From an uncultured Erythrobacter sp. (GTDB lineage Bacteria > Pseudomonadota > Alphaproteobacteria > Sphingomonadales > Sphingomonadaceae): DNA of 64,000 bases. The notes beneath the pieces were generated by a model. It was given only the letters and a program-made list of their open reading frames with translations. It did not search any database and had not been told where the DNA came from. The DNA lies in contig CANMMR010000007.1 of the NCBI GenBank assembly GCA_947499095.1, forward strand, positions 62,001-126,000, written 5' to 3'. Below are positions 43,325 through 53,036 of the stretch, piece by piece. Both the position numbers and the translations under genes were made by a program. The first letter of the stretch is position 1. Every line of letters starts with the position of its first letter.

Positions 43325-45064
43325 ATGGCTGACATGCAGACCCTTCACGCGGCTTTCGCGGCGCGTATCGACGCAATCCTGAATGCGCTGGAGATGGAAG
43401 GCACGCTTCCGTCCGAAACGCCGCGCGGCAATGTGACGGTGGAGCCGCCCCGCGATCCCTCGCATGGCGATCTCGCGACGAACGCGGCTATGGTGCTGGC
43501 CAAGCAAGCGAAGACCAATCCGCGCGCGCTGGCGGAAGAGATCGTCGAGCATCTCGATCGCGATCCCGACATCACTTCGACCGAGATTGCCGGGCCGGGT
43601 TTCATCAACATGCGCCTGTCCGACGATGCTTGGCGGCGCGAGCTCGAAGCGATCGCTGCGCTCGGCGCGGATTACGGCCGCTCGACAATGGGCGAAGGGC
43701 GCACGGTCAATATCGAGTATGTCTCCGCCAATCCGACCGGCCCGATGCATATGGGCCACTGTCGCGGAGCGGTGGTGGGCGATGCGCTGGCGGGGTTGCT
43801 GGAATTCGCCGGACATCGCGTGGTGCGCGAATATTATGTCAACGATGCGGGCGGGCAGGTCGATGTGCTCGCCCGCTCCGCCCACTTGCGCTACCTGGAA
43901 GCGCTGGGCGAATACATCGGCGAGATCCCCGAGGGCCTATATCCGGGCGACTATCTCAAGCCGGTCGGTGAGCGGCTGCAGCAGCAATTCGGCGATGCCT
44001 ACAAGGACGCGCCGGAGAGCGAATGGCTGCCGATCTTCCGGGAGCAAGCGGTGGCGGCGATGATGGACATGATCCGCAAGGATCTGGCGCTGCTCGGCAT
44101 CCATCACGACCTCTTTTCTTCCGAAGCCGACTTGCAGGCCGCGAAGAAGCCGGAGGCAGCCGAAGCATGGCTGCGCGAACATGGCTTTGTCTATGACGGC
44201 GTACTCCAAGCCCCCAAAGGCAAGGCCCCGCCGGAGGACTGGGAGCCGGTGGAACTGCCGCTGTTCCGCTCCACGCAGTTCGGCGACGATCAGGATCGCC
44301 CGATCAAGAAATCGAACGGCGCGTGGACCTATTTCGGCGCCGATCTCGCTTATCACCTGCAGAAGGCGCAGGGGGCCGACGAACTGATCGACATCTGGGG
44401 CGCGGACCATGCCGGCACGGTCAAGCGCATCAAGGCCGCCGTCGCCGCGCTGTCGGAAGGGGAAGGCAAACCCATCCCCTTCGACGTCAAGCTGGTCCAG
44501 ATGGTTCAGCTGATGCGGAGCGGCGAGCCGATCAAGATGTCCAAGCGCTCGGGCAATTTCGTCACCATCGCCGACATGGTCGAGGAAGTAGGCAAGGATG
44601 TGGTGCGCTTCACCATGCTGACCCGCAAACCAGAAGCGCAGATGGAATTCGACTTCGCCAAGGTGGTAGAGGCGTCTAAGGACAATCCGGTCTTCTACCT
44701 GCAATATGCCCATGCCCGCATCCGCTCGACGATGCGCAAGGCCGGGGTCGAGCCGTCCGGCGAGCACCTCGACCGGTTGGGCGCGGACGAACTCGCGCTG
44801 GTGCGCGAGGCCGCCCAGTTCCCGCGCGTCGTCGAATCCGCCGCCAAGGCGCGTGAGCCGCACCGCATCGCGTTTTTCCTCGGCGATCTCGCTGCCGCCT
44901 TCCACAGTTTCTGGAATGCGGGTAACGACGATCCGTCCAAGCGGATCATCCAGGAGGGGGATGCCGAGCTCACCGCAGCGCGCCTCTTCCTCGCCGATGC
45001 CGTCGGGCAGGTCATCCGCAACGGGCTCGCCATTCTCGGCGTCGAAGCGGTCGAGGAGATGTGA
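43325..45064 (+). CDS. argS: arginyl-tRNA synthetase
   Basis: A 579-residue class I synthetase that charges tRNA(Arg). The signature HIGH variant is [18 protein letters not shown], the KMSKS equivalent is [11 protein letters not shown], and the N-terminal Add1 domain runs to about residue 90. The C-terminal DALR anticodon-binding domain includes [15 protein letters not shown] and ends near the stop. A weak ribosome site precedes ATG 43325, and ATG 43334 is an alternative. It leads the conserved run argS-SPOR-nagZ-scpAB-tatABC. Confidence 0.97.
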   Translation: MADMQTLHAAFAARIDAILNALEMEGTLPSETPRGNVTVEPPRDPSHGDLATNAAMVLAKQAKTNPRALAEEIVEHLDRDPDITSTEIAGPGFINMRLSDDAWRRELEAIAALGADYGRSTMGEGRTVNIEYVSANPTGPMHMGHCRGAVVGDALAGLLEFAGHRVVREYYVNDAGGQVDVLARSAHLRYLEALGEYIGEIPEGLYPGDYLKPVGERLQQQFGDAYKDAPESEWLPIFREQAVAAMMDMIRKDLALLGIHHDLFSSEADLQAAKKPEAAEAWLREHGFVYDGVLQAPKGKAPPEDWEPVELPLFRSTQFGDDQDRPIKKSNGAWTYFGADLAYHLQKAQGADELIDIWGADHAGTVKRIKAAVAALSEGEGKPIPFDVKLVQMVQLMRSGEPIKMSKRSGNFVTIADMVEEVGKDVVRFTMLTRKPEAQMEFDFAKVVEASKDNPVFYLQYAHARIRSTMRKAGVEPSGEHLDRLGADELALVREAAQFPRVVESAAKAREPHRIAFFLGDLAAAFHSFWNAGNDDPSKRIIQEGDAELTAARLFLADAVGQVIRNGLAILGVEAVEEM

Positions 45065-45066
45065 GC

Positions 45067-45801
45067 ATGACGGCAACGCCCTATGACAGCGACGACAATT
45101 GGGACGACAGCGAAGAGCTGGACCTGGCCGAGGACGAGAGCCTGCCGTGGCTCGAAGCAACCGATGACGAAGAGCCGCGCGGAGGGTTCGACACCGGCCG
45201 TATCGTTCTGGTCGGTGTGCTGGCGTTGCTGGCGCTTGCGGTGGTCGTGGGGGGTATCTGGTATTTCGCACGCGCGACCTCGGACGAACCGCCCGCCGAC
45301 GGTAGCCTGATCGCTGCACCGGAAGAACCGTACAAGACGAAGCCGGAAAACGAGGGTGGCAAGGTCTTCCCGGGCACCGGCGATTCCAGTTTCGCTGTCG
45401 GTGAAGGCGAAACCCGCGAGGGTCGCCTTGCCGACTCGCCTCAACAGGCGCAGGTCGAACGGGAGGGGGAGACTGTGGCCGGTCCTTCGATCGCTTCGAC
45501 CCTCAACGATGACGGCGCGGCGGAAAGCCCTGCGACGCGTCCTGCACCTACACCCGTGCCGGCCGGCAGCGGGACTGCCGTGCAGGTGGGGGCTTTCCCC
45601 AACCGCGCGGATGCGGAAACGGCGTGGACCAATCTGACGCGCCAGACCGAAGCGCTGAACGGCGTGCGGCACCGCGTGGTGGAGGCGCAGGTCGACATCG
45701 GACGGGTCTACCGCCTGCAGGCTCTGCCGGGCGACCGCGCTGCCGCAAACCGCCTGTGCAACGCGTTGAAGTCGGATGGCCTTGCCTGTTTCGTGAAATA
45801 G
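45067..45801 (+). CDS. SPOR-domain membrane protein
   Basis: A 244-residue bitopic protein. An acidic cytoplasmic segment (residues 1-40) is followed by a membrane helix (45-67), a long Pro/Glu/Ala-rich periplasmic linker, and a C-terminal SPOR domain (about 172-244: GTAVQVGAFPNRADAETAW to LKSDGLACFVK). SPOR domains bind denuded peptidoglycan glycans at the division site. I chose ATG 45067, eight bases after GAGGAG, over GTG 45061. It stands between argS and nagZ in the family's conserved order and may join cell division with peptidoglycan recycling. Confidence 0.92.
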   Translation: MTATPYDSDDNWDDSEELDLAEDESLPWLEATDDEEPRGGFDTGRIVLVGVLALLALAVVVGGIWYFARATSDEPPADGSLIAAPEEPYKTKPENEGGKVFPGTGDSSFAVGEGETREGRLADSPQQAQVEREGETVAGPSIASTLNDDGAAESPATRPAPTPVPAGSGTAVQVGAFPNRADAETAWTNLTRQTEALNGVRHRVVEAQVDIGRVYRLQALPGDRAAANRLCNALKSDGLACFVK

Positions 45802-45881
45802 GACCTCAAGCCAGCGTAATTTCCACACTTCGCACGGGGTAAAAGCTTGCCGCACCCCCCGAAACACCGCAGTTTGCGTTC

Positions 45882-46904
45882 ATGACACCTGCCATCTTCG
45901 GCATTTCCGGCCCCGAGCTTACGGCCGATGAACGGGCCTTCTTCAAGGAAGCCGATCCCGCGGGATACATCCTGTTTGCGCGGAATTGCGAAAACCGGGA
46001 GCAGCTTCGCCGCCTGACCGACGATTTGCGCGGCATCCACGGCCGCGATCGGCTGATTGTTTCGATCGATCAGGAGGGCGGGCGGGTCGCTAGAATGAAG
46101 CCGCCCGAATGGCCGCGCTATCCCGCGGGCGAGGCATTCGCCAGGCTATACGAGATCGCGCCTGCATCCGCCATCGAGGCGATGCGCTGCAATGCCGAGG
46201 CCATGGCTCTGGAGCTGGCGCTCGCCGGGATCAGCGTCGATTACCACGCGCCCCTGGACGTGCGGCGGCCGGAGACCGACGACGTGATCGGGGACCGTGC
46301 GCTGGGCAACGAACCGATGCAGGTCGCCGCCCTCGGTCGCGCGCTGCTCGACGGCATGGTGCGGGCGGGGGTGGTCGGGTGCCTCAAGCACATGCCGGGC
46401 CATGGCCGTGCGACCTGCGACACGCACAAGAAACTGCCGACCGTGGAGGCGAGCGCGGCGGAGCTCGAGGCCGATGTCGAGCCTTTCCGCACGCTATCCG
46501 ATCATCCGCTCGGCATGAGCGCGCATATCGTCTTTGCCGCGTGGGATGCGGATCGCCCGGCCACGCTGTCGAGCAAGGTGATCGACAATGTCATCCGCCA
46601 GCAGATCGGCTTCGACGGCCTGTTGCTGACCGACGACATCGATATGCAGGCGCTCGACGGGACGATTCCCGAACGTTCCGAACAGGCGCTCGCGGCGGGG
46701 TGCGATATCGTGCTCAATTGCTGGGCTAAGCGCGACGACATGGAAGGCATCGTCGAACGCTGCGGCTCTATCTCGCAGCAGGCGCGCGAGCGGCTGGATC
46801 GGGTGCATGCCGCCATGGGCGATCCGCTGGACGCCGTGGAGACGGCGGAGTTGCTGGCCAAGCGTGATGCCCTGCTGGCGGTGGCCGAGAGCGCGGCGGC
46901 GTGA
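45882..46904 (+). CDS. nagZ: beta-N-acetylglucosaminidase NagZ
   Basis: A 340-residue GH3 enzyme that removes GlcNAc from anhydro-muropeptides in cytoplasmic peptidoglycan recycling. Visible motifs are SIDQEGGRVARM, KHMPGHG (residues 169-175), the loop Asp180/His182 pair in CDTHKKLP that serves as general acid/base in NagZ, and the nucleophile region LLTDDIDM (Asp252). One odd substitution is Met where most NagZ proteins have Phe in KHFPGHG. The stop overlaps the GTG start of scpA. Confidence 0.94.
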   Translation: MTPAIFGISGPELTADERAFFKEADPAGYILFARNCENREQLRRLTDDLRGIHGRDRLIVSIDQEGGRVARMKPPEWPRYPAGEAFARLYEIAPASAIEAMRCNAEAMALELALAGISVDYHAPLDVRRPETDDVIGDRALGNEPMQVAALGRALLDGMVRAGVVGCLKHMPGHGRATCDTHKKLPTVEASAAELEADVEPFRTLSDHPLGMSAHIVFAAWDADRPATLSSKVIDNVIRQQIGFDGLLLTDDIDMQALDGTIPERSEQALAAGCDIVLNCWAKRDDMEGIVERCGSISQQARERLDRVHAAMGDPLDAVETAELLAKRDALLAVAESAAA

Positions 46905-47710
46905 CCGGGGACGGCCTCCTCTTCGCCGAAGCGGATGCCGAGGAAGACTGCGACGGCATCGCCTCCGAGGCGAAGGTGGACGAGAATGCGCTCTATCTGG
47001 AGCTCGACGGCTGGGAAGGGCCACTCGACCTGCTGCTCGACCTGGCGCGGCGTCAGAAGGTCGATTTGCGCTCGATCTCGATCCTTTCGCTGGCCGACCA
47101 ATATCTCAACTACATCGAGCAGGCCGGGGCGCTGAAGCTGGAGCTGGCGGCGGATTATCTCGTGATGGCTGCGTGGCTCGCCTATCTCAAATCCGCGATG
47201 CTGCTGCCCAAGGACGAGCAGGAGGACCCGAGCCCGGAAGAGCTGGCGCTGAAGCTACAATTGCGCCTGCAACGGCTCGGCGCGATGCGCGATGCGGCGG
47301 CGCGTCTGATGGGCGGCAACCGGATCGGGCGCGATGTTTTCCTGCGCGGCGCACCGGAAGGGCTGGAGATCGCGCGCAAGACGCTGTGGCAAAGCGACCA
47401 GTTCGCGCTGATCGAGGCATACGGACGGGTCAAGGCGCGCACCGCCCCGGCCATCCACATGGTGCGCGAGCGACCGGTGATGACGCTCGAAAGCGCGCTC
47501 GAGCGCGTCTCGCACATGCTCGGCGTATCGCTCGACTGGATGGAATTGCGCAGTTTCCTGCCGCCCCATGCCGAACCGCGGCTGCGCAAATCGGCGCTGG
47601 CTTCCAGCTTCGTCGCCGCGCTGGAACTGGCCCGCCTAGGCAAGGCGGAACTGCAGCAGGAGGAGACTTTCGGGCCGCTCCACCTCAGGCGAGCTGCGGC
47701 ACATGGATGA
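46901..47710 (+). CDS. scpA: segregation and condensation protein A
   Basis: ScpA (269 residues) is the kleisin subunit bridging the SMC heads in the bacterial condensin. The N-terminal signature WEGPLDLLLDLARRQKVDLR is clear, followed by QYLNYIEQAGALKLELAADY and a C-terminal winged helix near residues 190-260. The GTG start at 46901 lies in a GTGA overlap with nagZ. The 3' end overlaps scpB by eight bases, so the pair is coupled. Confidence 0.96.
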   Translation: MTGDGLLFAEADAEEDCDGIASEAKVDENALYLELDGWEGPLDLLLDLARRQKVDLRSISILSLADQYLNYIEQAGALKLELAADYLVMAAWLAYLKSAMLLPKDEQEDPSPEELALKLQLRLQRLGAMRDAAARLMGGNRIGRDVFLRGAPEGLEIARKTLWQSDQFALIEAYGRVKARTAPAIHMVRERPVMTLESALERVSHMLGVSLDWMELRSFLPPHAEPRLRKSALASSFVAALELARLGKAELQQEETFGPLHLRRAAAHG

Positions 47711-48311
47711 TCTCTCCCGCGCGCTGGAGGCTGCGTTGTTTGCAGCCGAAGAGCCGATGACCGCAGACGCGCTGGCGGGTTTCCTCGGCGATGCTGCGCC
47801 CGGCGATGTGCGCGTGGCGCTACGTGGACTGGCTGAGCATTACGAGGGACGCGGTATACGGCTGGTCGAACGGGCGAAGCGCTGGCATTTCGAAACCGCG
47901 CCGGACCTCGCGCATCTCTTGCGGCGCGAGAAGGAGCAGCTGCGCCGCCTCAGCCGCGCCGCGACCGAAGTACTCGCCATCATCGCCTATCACGAGCCGG
48001 TCAGCCGCGCAGAAATCGAATCGATCCGCGGCGTGCAGACCAGTGGCGGGACGCTCGATGTCCTGATGGAGGCGGGCTGGGTGAAGATCGCGGGACGGCG
48101 CGAAGTGCCCGGTCGCCCGACCATCTACGCCACGACACCCGAATTTCTCGAACATTTCGGCCTTGCCAGCCGCCGCGACCTGCCCGGTATCGCAGAATTG
48201 CGCGCCACCGGTCTGCTCGACCCGGTCGAAGATGCCTATGAAGACCTGATGGGCGAGGCCGTGACCGACGGCGAGGCGGAAGAAGCGCCGGACGATAGCT
48301 CTCTGGCATAG
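47703..48311 (+). CDS. scpB: segregation and condensation protein B
   Basis: ScpB (202 residues) dimerises and binds ScpA in the SMC complex. It contains two winged-helix domains. LEAALFAAEEPMTADALAGF and RAATEVLAIIAYHEPVSRAE, with IRGVQTSGGTLDVLMEAGWV, are the family motifs. An acidic tail (EAEEAPDDSS) closes it. It overlaps scpA by eight bases and precedes tatA by 50. Confidence 0.96.
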   Translation: MDDLSRALEAALFAAEEPMTADALAGFLGDAAPGDVRVALRGLAEHYEGRGIRLVERAKRWHFETAPDLAHLLRREKEQLRRLSRAATEVLAIIAYHEPVSRAEIESIRGVQTSGGTLDVLMEAGWVKIAGRREVPGRPTIYATTPEFLEHFGLASRRDLPGIAELRATGLLDPVEDAYEDLMGEAVTDGEAEEAPDDSSLA

Positions 48312-48361
48312 CGCGGCGCACGCGCCTATATAGGCGGGACAGCTACGAAAAAGGTCTCATT

Positions 48362-48592
48362 ATGTCGCTCGGTCCCTGGCAGCTCATCATCATCGCCATC
48401 GTCATCCTCGTCCTGTTCGGGCGCGGGCGCATTTCCGAAATGATGGGCGATTTCGGCAAGGGCATCAAAAGCTTCAAGCAGGGCATGAACGAAGACGACG
48501 ACAAGCCTGCGGCCCAGATCCGGCACGAGGCGAAGCCCGCCGACGATGGCCTGAAGGACAGCCAGGTCAAATCGACCACCGACACCAAGTGA
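48362..48592 (+). CDS. tatA: Sec-independent translocase subunit TatA
   Basis: TatA (76 residues) oligomerises to form the pore for folded Tat substrates. It has a short N-terminal membrane helix (WQLIIIAIVILVLF), the hinge FGRGRI, an amphipathic helix (MMGDFGKGIKSFKQGM) and a charged tail. AAAAAGG precedes ATG 48362. Local clients include the copper oxidase CopA of this window, which carries a twin-arginine signal. Confidence 0.95.
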   Translation: MSLGPWQLIIIAIVILVLFGRGRISEMMGDFGKGIKSFKQGMNEDDDKPAAQIRHEAKPADDGLKDSQVKSTTDTK

Positions 48593-48617
48593 CCGGCTAG
48601 ACCGCGGTAGGCTTTCC

Positions 48618-49067
48618 ATGTTCGATATCGGCGCCGCCGAACTGCTGGTGATCGTCGTGGTGGCGATCATCGTGATCGGTCCCAAGGATATGCCGAGGGC
48701 AATGCGCACGGCCGGTCGCTGGATCGGCAAGCTGCGCAAGGTCTCGGGCCATTTCCGCGCTGGGCTGGACGAGATGGTCCGGCAAGCCGAGATCGAGGAC
48801 ATGGAAAAGGAATGGGCCGACCGCAACAAGCGGATCATGGCTGAATATCCGACCGGAGACGATCCCGCCGGCGGCGCGCCCGACAATCTCGTGCCGCCGC
48901 AGATGGAGCCGCTAGCGGCCGCGGACGAAGTGCCCGATCCCGACGCCGCGGCCGAAGCCGCCATCCGCCGCGCGGCACCGGTGAAAGCGCCCGAGCATGC
49001 TCCGCCGGAGACCGACGAACCTTCGCTGCCGCTCGATCCGCCTCCGCCTCCCACCAAGGACGTATGA
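48618..49067 (+). CDS. tatB: Sec-independent translocase subunit TatB
   Basis: TatB (149 residues) forms the receptor complex with TatC. It begins MFDIGAAELLVIVVVAIIVI, then the hinge GPKDMPRAMRTAGRW, an amphipathic helix to about residue 70, and a Pro/Ala/Glu-rich tail that differs from TatA in length and composition. The Glu in AAELL is the usual TatB polar residue. It lies 25 bases behind tatA and one base before the tatC GTG. Confidence 0.95.
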   Translation: MFDIGAAELLVIVVVAIIVIGPKDMPRAMRTAGRWIGKLRKVSGHFRAGLDEMVRQAEIEDMEKEWADRNKRIMAEYPTGDDPAGGAPDNLVPPQMEPLAAADEVPDPDAAAEAAIRRAAPVKAPEHAPPETDEPSLPLDPPPPPTKDV

Positions 49068-49068
49068 C

Positions 49069-49863
49069 GTGGCGGTAATCAAGGACATCGACGAAACGCA
49101 GGCTCCGTTGCTCGACCATCTGATCGAACTGCGCGCTCGGCTGGTGCGCTGCATTCTCGCGCTGGTGGTGGCGTTCGGCGTGTGCCTCTATTTTGCCGAT
49201 CCGATCCTCGGCTTCCTGATCCAGCCGCTCAAGGCCGCCTTTCCCGCCGGGGAGGGCCAGCTGATTTTCACGAAGCTCTACGAAGTGTTCTTCGTGGAGT
49301 TGAAGGTCGCATTGTTCGCCGGCTTCTGCCTCAGCTTCCCGATCATCGCGAACCAACTGTGGGCGTTTGTTGCCCCAGGTCTCTATGCGAAGGAAAAGCG
49401 AGCCTTCCTGCCCTTCCTGCTCGCGACGCCGATCCTGTTCGGAGCCGGTGCGGCGCTGGCCTATTACGTCGTCATGCCGACCGCTTTCCGCTGGTTTCTC
49501 GGCTTCGAGGGCACGGCCGGCGGGCTGGAAATCCAGGCGCTGCCGACGGCGAACGAATATCTCGGGCTGGTGATGCAGTTCATCCTCGCCTTCGGGATGA
49601 GCTTCCTGCTGCCGGTGCTGCTTCTGCTGCTGCATCGCGCCGGGATCGTGACGCGCGAGCAACTGGTCGGCGCGCGCCGCTATGTCATTGTCCTCGTGGT
49701 CGCGCTCGCGGCGATCATCACGCCGCCCGATCCCGGCTCGCAATTGCTGCTCGCCATACCGCTGCTGCTATTGTTTGAAGGCTCCCTGGTCCTCATGCGC
49801 TTCACCGATCGCAAGAAGGTCAAGGACACGTCAGAGCCGGAAAAGCCTCAGTCCGCCTCGTAG
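49069..49863 (+). CDS. tatC: Sec-independent translocase subunit TatC
   Basis: TatC (264 residues) has six membrane helices and reads twin-arginine signals. The N-terminal signature is PLLDHLIELRARLVRC, with FVELKVALFAGFCLSFPIIA, NQLWAFVAPGLYAKEKR and LAAIITPPDPGSQLLLAIPL further on. The start is GTG 49069, 13 bases after AAGGA. The longer frame to 48997 runs inside tatB. The last 16 bases overlap the convergent amidohydrolase gene. Confidence 0.96.
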   Translation: MAVIKDIDETQAPLLDHLIELRARLVRCILALVVAFGVCLYFADPILGFLIQPLKAAFPAGEGQLIFTKLYEVFFVELKVALFAGFCLSFPIIANQLWAFVAPGLYAKEKRAFLPFLLATPILFGAGAALAYYVVMPTAFRWFLGFEGTAGGLEIQALPTANEYLGLVMQFILAFGMSFLLPVLLLLLHRAGIVTREQLVGARRYVIVLVVALAAIITPPDPGSQLLLAIPLLLLFEGSLVLMRFTDRKKVKDTSEPEKPQSAS

Positions 49864-51497
49864 ACCTTACGGCCGCCGACCCAGGTTTCCAGCACCTTCG
49901 TCGCGCGTAATTGCGCCGGCGTCGCCATCAGCGGATCCGTATCGACCAGCACGAAGTCCGCCTGCTCGCCGGGCAGCAACCGACCGAAGCGCCCTTCGGC
50001 AAAACCCGCATAGGCTGCCCAAGCCGTGAAGCCCGCCAGCGCTTGCTCGCGGTTGACGCGGTCCTGCGGGCGCCAGCCGCCGAAGGGCTCGCCATCGGCG
50101 TCCATGCGGGTCGTCGCGGCGGCCATCCCGGCGAAGGGATCGGCGCTCTCGACCGGGGCGTCCGAGCCGAAGGCCAGCTTCCCGCCAAGGCCGAGGATCG
50201 AGTTCCAGGCGTAAGCTCCGTCCAGCCGGTTCGGACCCAACCGCGCTTCGGCCATCAGGCGATCGCTGATCTGGTGGACCGGCTGCATGCTGGCGATGAC
50301 GCCGTTCTGCCCAAGTTTCGGCAGGTCGACCGGATCGACGATCTGCACATGCTCGATGCGCCAGCGCCGGTCGCCGGGGAAGCTTTCCGCGATCTCGCCG
50401 ATTGCATTGAGCGCTTCGGCATTGGCGGCGGTGCCGATGGCGTGGACGGCAGGCTGGAAATCGCCCTGCGCCGCGCGGACCAGAATGTTGCGCAGTTTCG
50501 CCGGGCTGGTCAGCGGCAGGCCGGTATTGCCCGGATCGTCGGCATAGGGCTGCTTGAGCCACGCCCCGCGGCTGCCCAGCGCACCGTCGAGATAGAGCTT
50601 CACGCCGTTCATCCGCAACTTGTCGTCGTAAAGCCAGGGCGAGGGGTGCGAGCCTGCGATCAGCTCCATCTGGTCGGGCCCGGCGGCATAACTCATGATG
50701 CGCAGCGTCAGCGTGCCGCGATCGCCTGCGCGGCGGAAGGCCTGCCAGTCCTCGATCGTCGTCCCCATGTCGGCCACCGCAGTGATGCCCTGCCGGTGCA
50801 GCACTTTCTGCGCTTCGGCGAAGGCGAGGTCGCGCTCGACCGGGCGCGGCGCGGGGATGGCGCGGTTCATCAATTCTTCGGCGGCATCGACGAAAACGCC
50901 GGAGGGCTCCTGCGATCCGGCGAGCCGCTCTATCCGGCCGCCCTCGGGCGACTTCGTTTCAGCGGTGATGCCCGCCGCCTGCAGGGCGAGCGTGTTGGCC
51001 CAGCCGGCATGGCCGTCGACCCGCTGGAGATAGACCGGACGATCCGACACGGCCCGATCCAGCTCCGCCGCCGTCGGAAAGCGTCCGAGACCCCATTGCT
51101 CCTGGTTCCAGCCGCGCCCGAGAATCCAGGGTCGCGCCTCGTTCTCGGCAGCGAACGCGGCGATCTTCGCCAGCGCCTCGTCGAGCGAGCGCGTGTCGGA
51201 CAGATCCAGCGTCAGTGCGCCGATGCCGACGCCCATGACGTGCGCATGCGCATCGATCAAGCCGGGGATCATCACCCGGCCTTGTCCGTCCTCGCGATAA
51301 TCGGTTTGCGGCTTGTCGTCCCCACGCTCCAGCAATTGGACGATCTTGCCATCGTCCCCGATCACGAGGCCGGTGAAGCGCTTGACATCGCCGTCCTCGT
51401 CGATGGTCAGCCCCTCGACATTGTCGATCAGCACGTCGGCGAGTGCTGGCGTCGCCATGGTGCAGGCGAGAAGTGCAGTGAGGAATTTCAGTTTCAT
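49848..51497 (-). CDS. periplasmic amidohydrolase family protein (YtcJ-like)
   Basis: A 549-residue metal-dependent hydrolase. ATG 51497 gives a clean signal peptide (MKLKFLTALLACTMATPALA), and ATG 51515 is an alternative six residues longer. The first metal site is GLIDAHAHVMGVG. Later HAIGTAANAEALNAIG and IEHVQIVDP carry His ligands, and LAFGSDAPVESADPFAG carries the conserved Asp. The ending QADFVLVDTDPL and the beta-sandwich shell are typical of the amidohydrolase_3 group. The substrate is unknown, and N-formyl or cyclic amides are typical for relatives. It converges on tatC and is divergent from ilvA. Confidence 0.9.
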   Translation of the reverse strand: MKLKFLTALLACTMATPALADVLIDNVEGLTIDEDGDVKRFTGLVIGDDGKIVQLLERGDDKPQTDYREDGQGRVMIPGLIDAHAHVMGVGIGALTLDLSDTRSLDEALAKIAAFAAENEARPWILGRGWNQEQWGLGRFPTAAELDRAVSDRPVYLQRVDGHAGWANTLALQAAGITAETKSPEGGRIERLAGSQEPSGVFVDAAEELMNRAIPAPRPVERDLAFAEAQKVLHRQGITAVADMGTTIEDWQAFRRAGDRGTLTLRIMSYAAGPDQMELIAGSHPSPWLYDDKLRMNGVKLYLDGALGSRGAWLKQPYADDPGNTGLPLTSPAKLRNILVRAAQGDFQPAVHAIGTAANAEALNAIGEIAESFPGDRRWRIEHVQIVDPVDLPKLGQNGVIASMQPVHQISDRLMAEARLGPNRLDGAYAWNSILGLGGKLAFGSDAPVESADPFAGMAAATTRMDADGEPFGGWRPQDRVNREQALAGFTAWAAYAGFAEGRFGRLLPGEQADFVLVDTDPLMATPAQLRATKVLETWVGGRKVYEAD

Positions 51498-51604
51498 CGA
51501 GCGGCCCCGTGTCATCGTGTCCCGGCGCGATAAGGCATAGCTTGGCGCAGGCAAACCCTTTCCGAGATTGCACCGTCCCGATGCGCGCCGTAGGGGCAGG
51601 GGCC

Positions 51605-52858
51605 ATGAGCACTGCATCCACCGCGCGCGCCCACGACAAGGCGACCGATCTGTTGACCCTCGACGATGTGCGGGCTGCGGCTTCGCGCATCGACGGCGCG
51701 GTGGTAAAGACGCCGATGCTGCGCTCGCAGACGCTGTCGGAGATTTCCGGGGCGGACATCTGGCTCAAGTTCGAGAACCACCAGTTCACCGCGGCCTATA
51801 AGGAACGCGGCGCGCTCAACGCCCTGCTGCAACTGACCGACGAGCAGCGTGCGCGCGGCGTGATTGCGGCGTCGGCGGGCAATCATTCGCAGGGGCTGAG
51901 CTATCACGGGCGGCGGCTTGGTGTGCCGGTAACGATCGTGATGCCGCAGACCACGCCGAGCGTGAAGGTGATGCAGACCGAAAGCGTCGGCGGCAATGTC
52001 GAGCTGCACGGCGAGACATTCGACGAGGCCTATGCGCACGCACGCAAGCTGGAAAAAGAGCGCGGGCTGACTTTCGTCCATCCCTTCGACCATCCGCATG
52101 TCGCTGCGGGGCAGGGCACGGTCGCGCTGGAAATGCTCGAGCAAAAGGACGATTTCGACTGCCTGGTGGTACCCATCGGCGGGGGCGGGCTGATGAGCGG
52201 CATGGCCACGGTCGCCAAGGCGCTGAACCCGAACATCGAAATGATCGGCGTACAGGCTGCGCTCTATCCGTCCATGTATTCGGCAGTCACCGGCGACGAG
52301 CGGCCCTGCGGCGGCGATACGCTGGCCGAAGGCATCGCAGTCAAGGCTCCGGGCGAGTTCACCCGCGAGATCATTCGCGAGCTGGTCGATGAAGTGCTGC
52401 TGGTGGAAGAGCCGAAGCTGGAGCATTCGGTCTCGCTGCTGCTCCAGATCGAGAAGACCGTCGTCGAGGGCGCGGGCGCCGCGGGTTTGGCGGCGGTGCT
52501 GTCGCATCCGGAGAAGTTCGCTGGCAAGACCGTCGGCTTGGTGCTGTGCGGCGGAAATATCGACACGCGGCTGCTCGCCAACGTTCTGCTGCGCGACTTG
52601 GCTCGCTCCGGTCGCCTTGCCCGGCTCCAGATCACTTTGCAGGATCGCCCGGGCGCTCTCTTCAAGGTGATGCGCGAATTCGATGCGCACAATGTGAATA
52701 TCATCGAGATATATCACCAGCGCATCTTCACGCTGTTGCCCGCCAAGGGACTCACAGCCGAAATCGAGTGTGAGGCGCGCGACGAGGCGCAGATAAACGG
52801 CCTCGTGGAGGGCCTGCGGGCCAAAGGCTATGATGTGGAATTGGCCGAACTCGCCTGA
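51605..52858 (+). CDS. ilvA: threonine ammonia-lyase (threonine dehydratase)
   Basis: A 417-residue PLP enzyme that converts threonine to 2-oxobutanoate for isoleucine synthesis, or for degradation. Lys66 in AAYKERGALNAL binds PLP, VIPIGGGG-type phosphate binding is VVPIGGGGLMSGM, and SAGNHSQGL is the substrate loop. A single C-terminal ACT-like domain (LQITLQDRPGALFKVMREFD) suggests amino-acid feedback. The shorter one-ACT form is the common alphaproteobacterial type. ATG 51605 lies just after GCAGGGG, and a frame to 51509 is spurious. Confidence 0.96.
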   Translation: MSTASTARAHDKATDLLTLDDVRAAASRIDGAVVKTPMLRSQTLSEISGADIWLKFENHQFTAAYKERGALNALLQLTDEQRARGVIAASAGNHSQGLSYHGRRLGVPVTIVMPQTTPSVKVMQTESVGGNVELHGETFDEAYAHARKLEKERGLTFVHPFDHPHVAAGQGTVALEMLEQKDDFDCLVVPIGGGGLMSGMATVAKALNPNIEMIGVQAALYPSMYSAVTGDERPCGGDTLAEGIAVKAPGEFTREIIRELVDEVLLVEEPKLEHSVSLLLQIEKTVVEGAGAAGLAAVLSHPEKFAGKTVGLVLCGGNIDTRLLANVLLRDLARSGRLARLQITLQDRPGALFKVMREFDAHNVNIIEIYHQRIFTLLPAKGLTAEIECEARDEAQINGLVEGLRAKGYDVELAELA

Positions 52859-52921
52859 TCGGCGACACGCGCTTTTCCACAATCTGCGAGTCGTTCGACG
52901 GAGCAAGCCCGCTTTTCATGG

Positions 52922-52959
52922 TTAAGGGCCTTTTAACCCGGAACCGGAAGCTGCATAAC
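52922..52959 (+). promoter_or_regulatory. CtrA-type box and promoter candidate upstream of bpt-tamA-tamB
   Basis: TTAA-N7-TTAAC, the full CtrA recognition pattern, occupies 52922-52937 (TTAA, GGGCCTT, TTAAC). A -10-like CATAAC follows at 52954-52959 after 16 bases, and GAGTC, a CcrM (GANTC) methylation site, begins at 52961. The layout fits a CtrA-activated promoter about 80 bases before the bpt start. Confidence 0.5.
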
Positions 52960-53036
52960 AGAGTCAACAAATCGTAAATGCGGCAGAAAGATGCTTAGCC
53001 GTAAGCCGATTTCGCGATGAAAGGATGCCTGCAGCC

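Noticed and set aside
51512-52906. 464-codon open frame antisense to ilvA
   Set aside because: It mirrors ilvA, which has all PLP and ACT motifs. The antisense product is Gln/His/Arg-rich without motifs.
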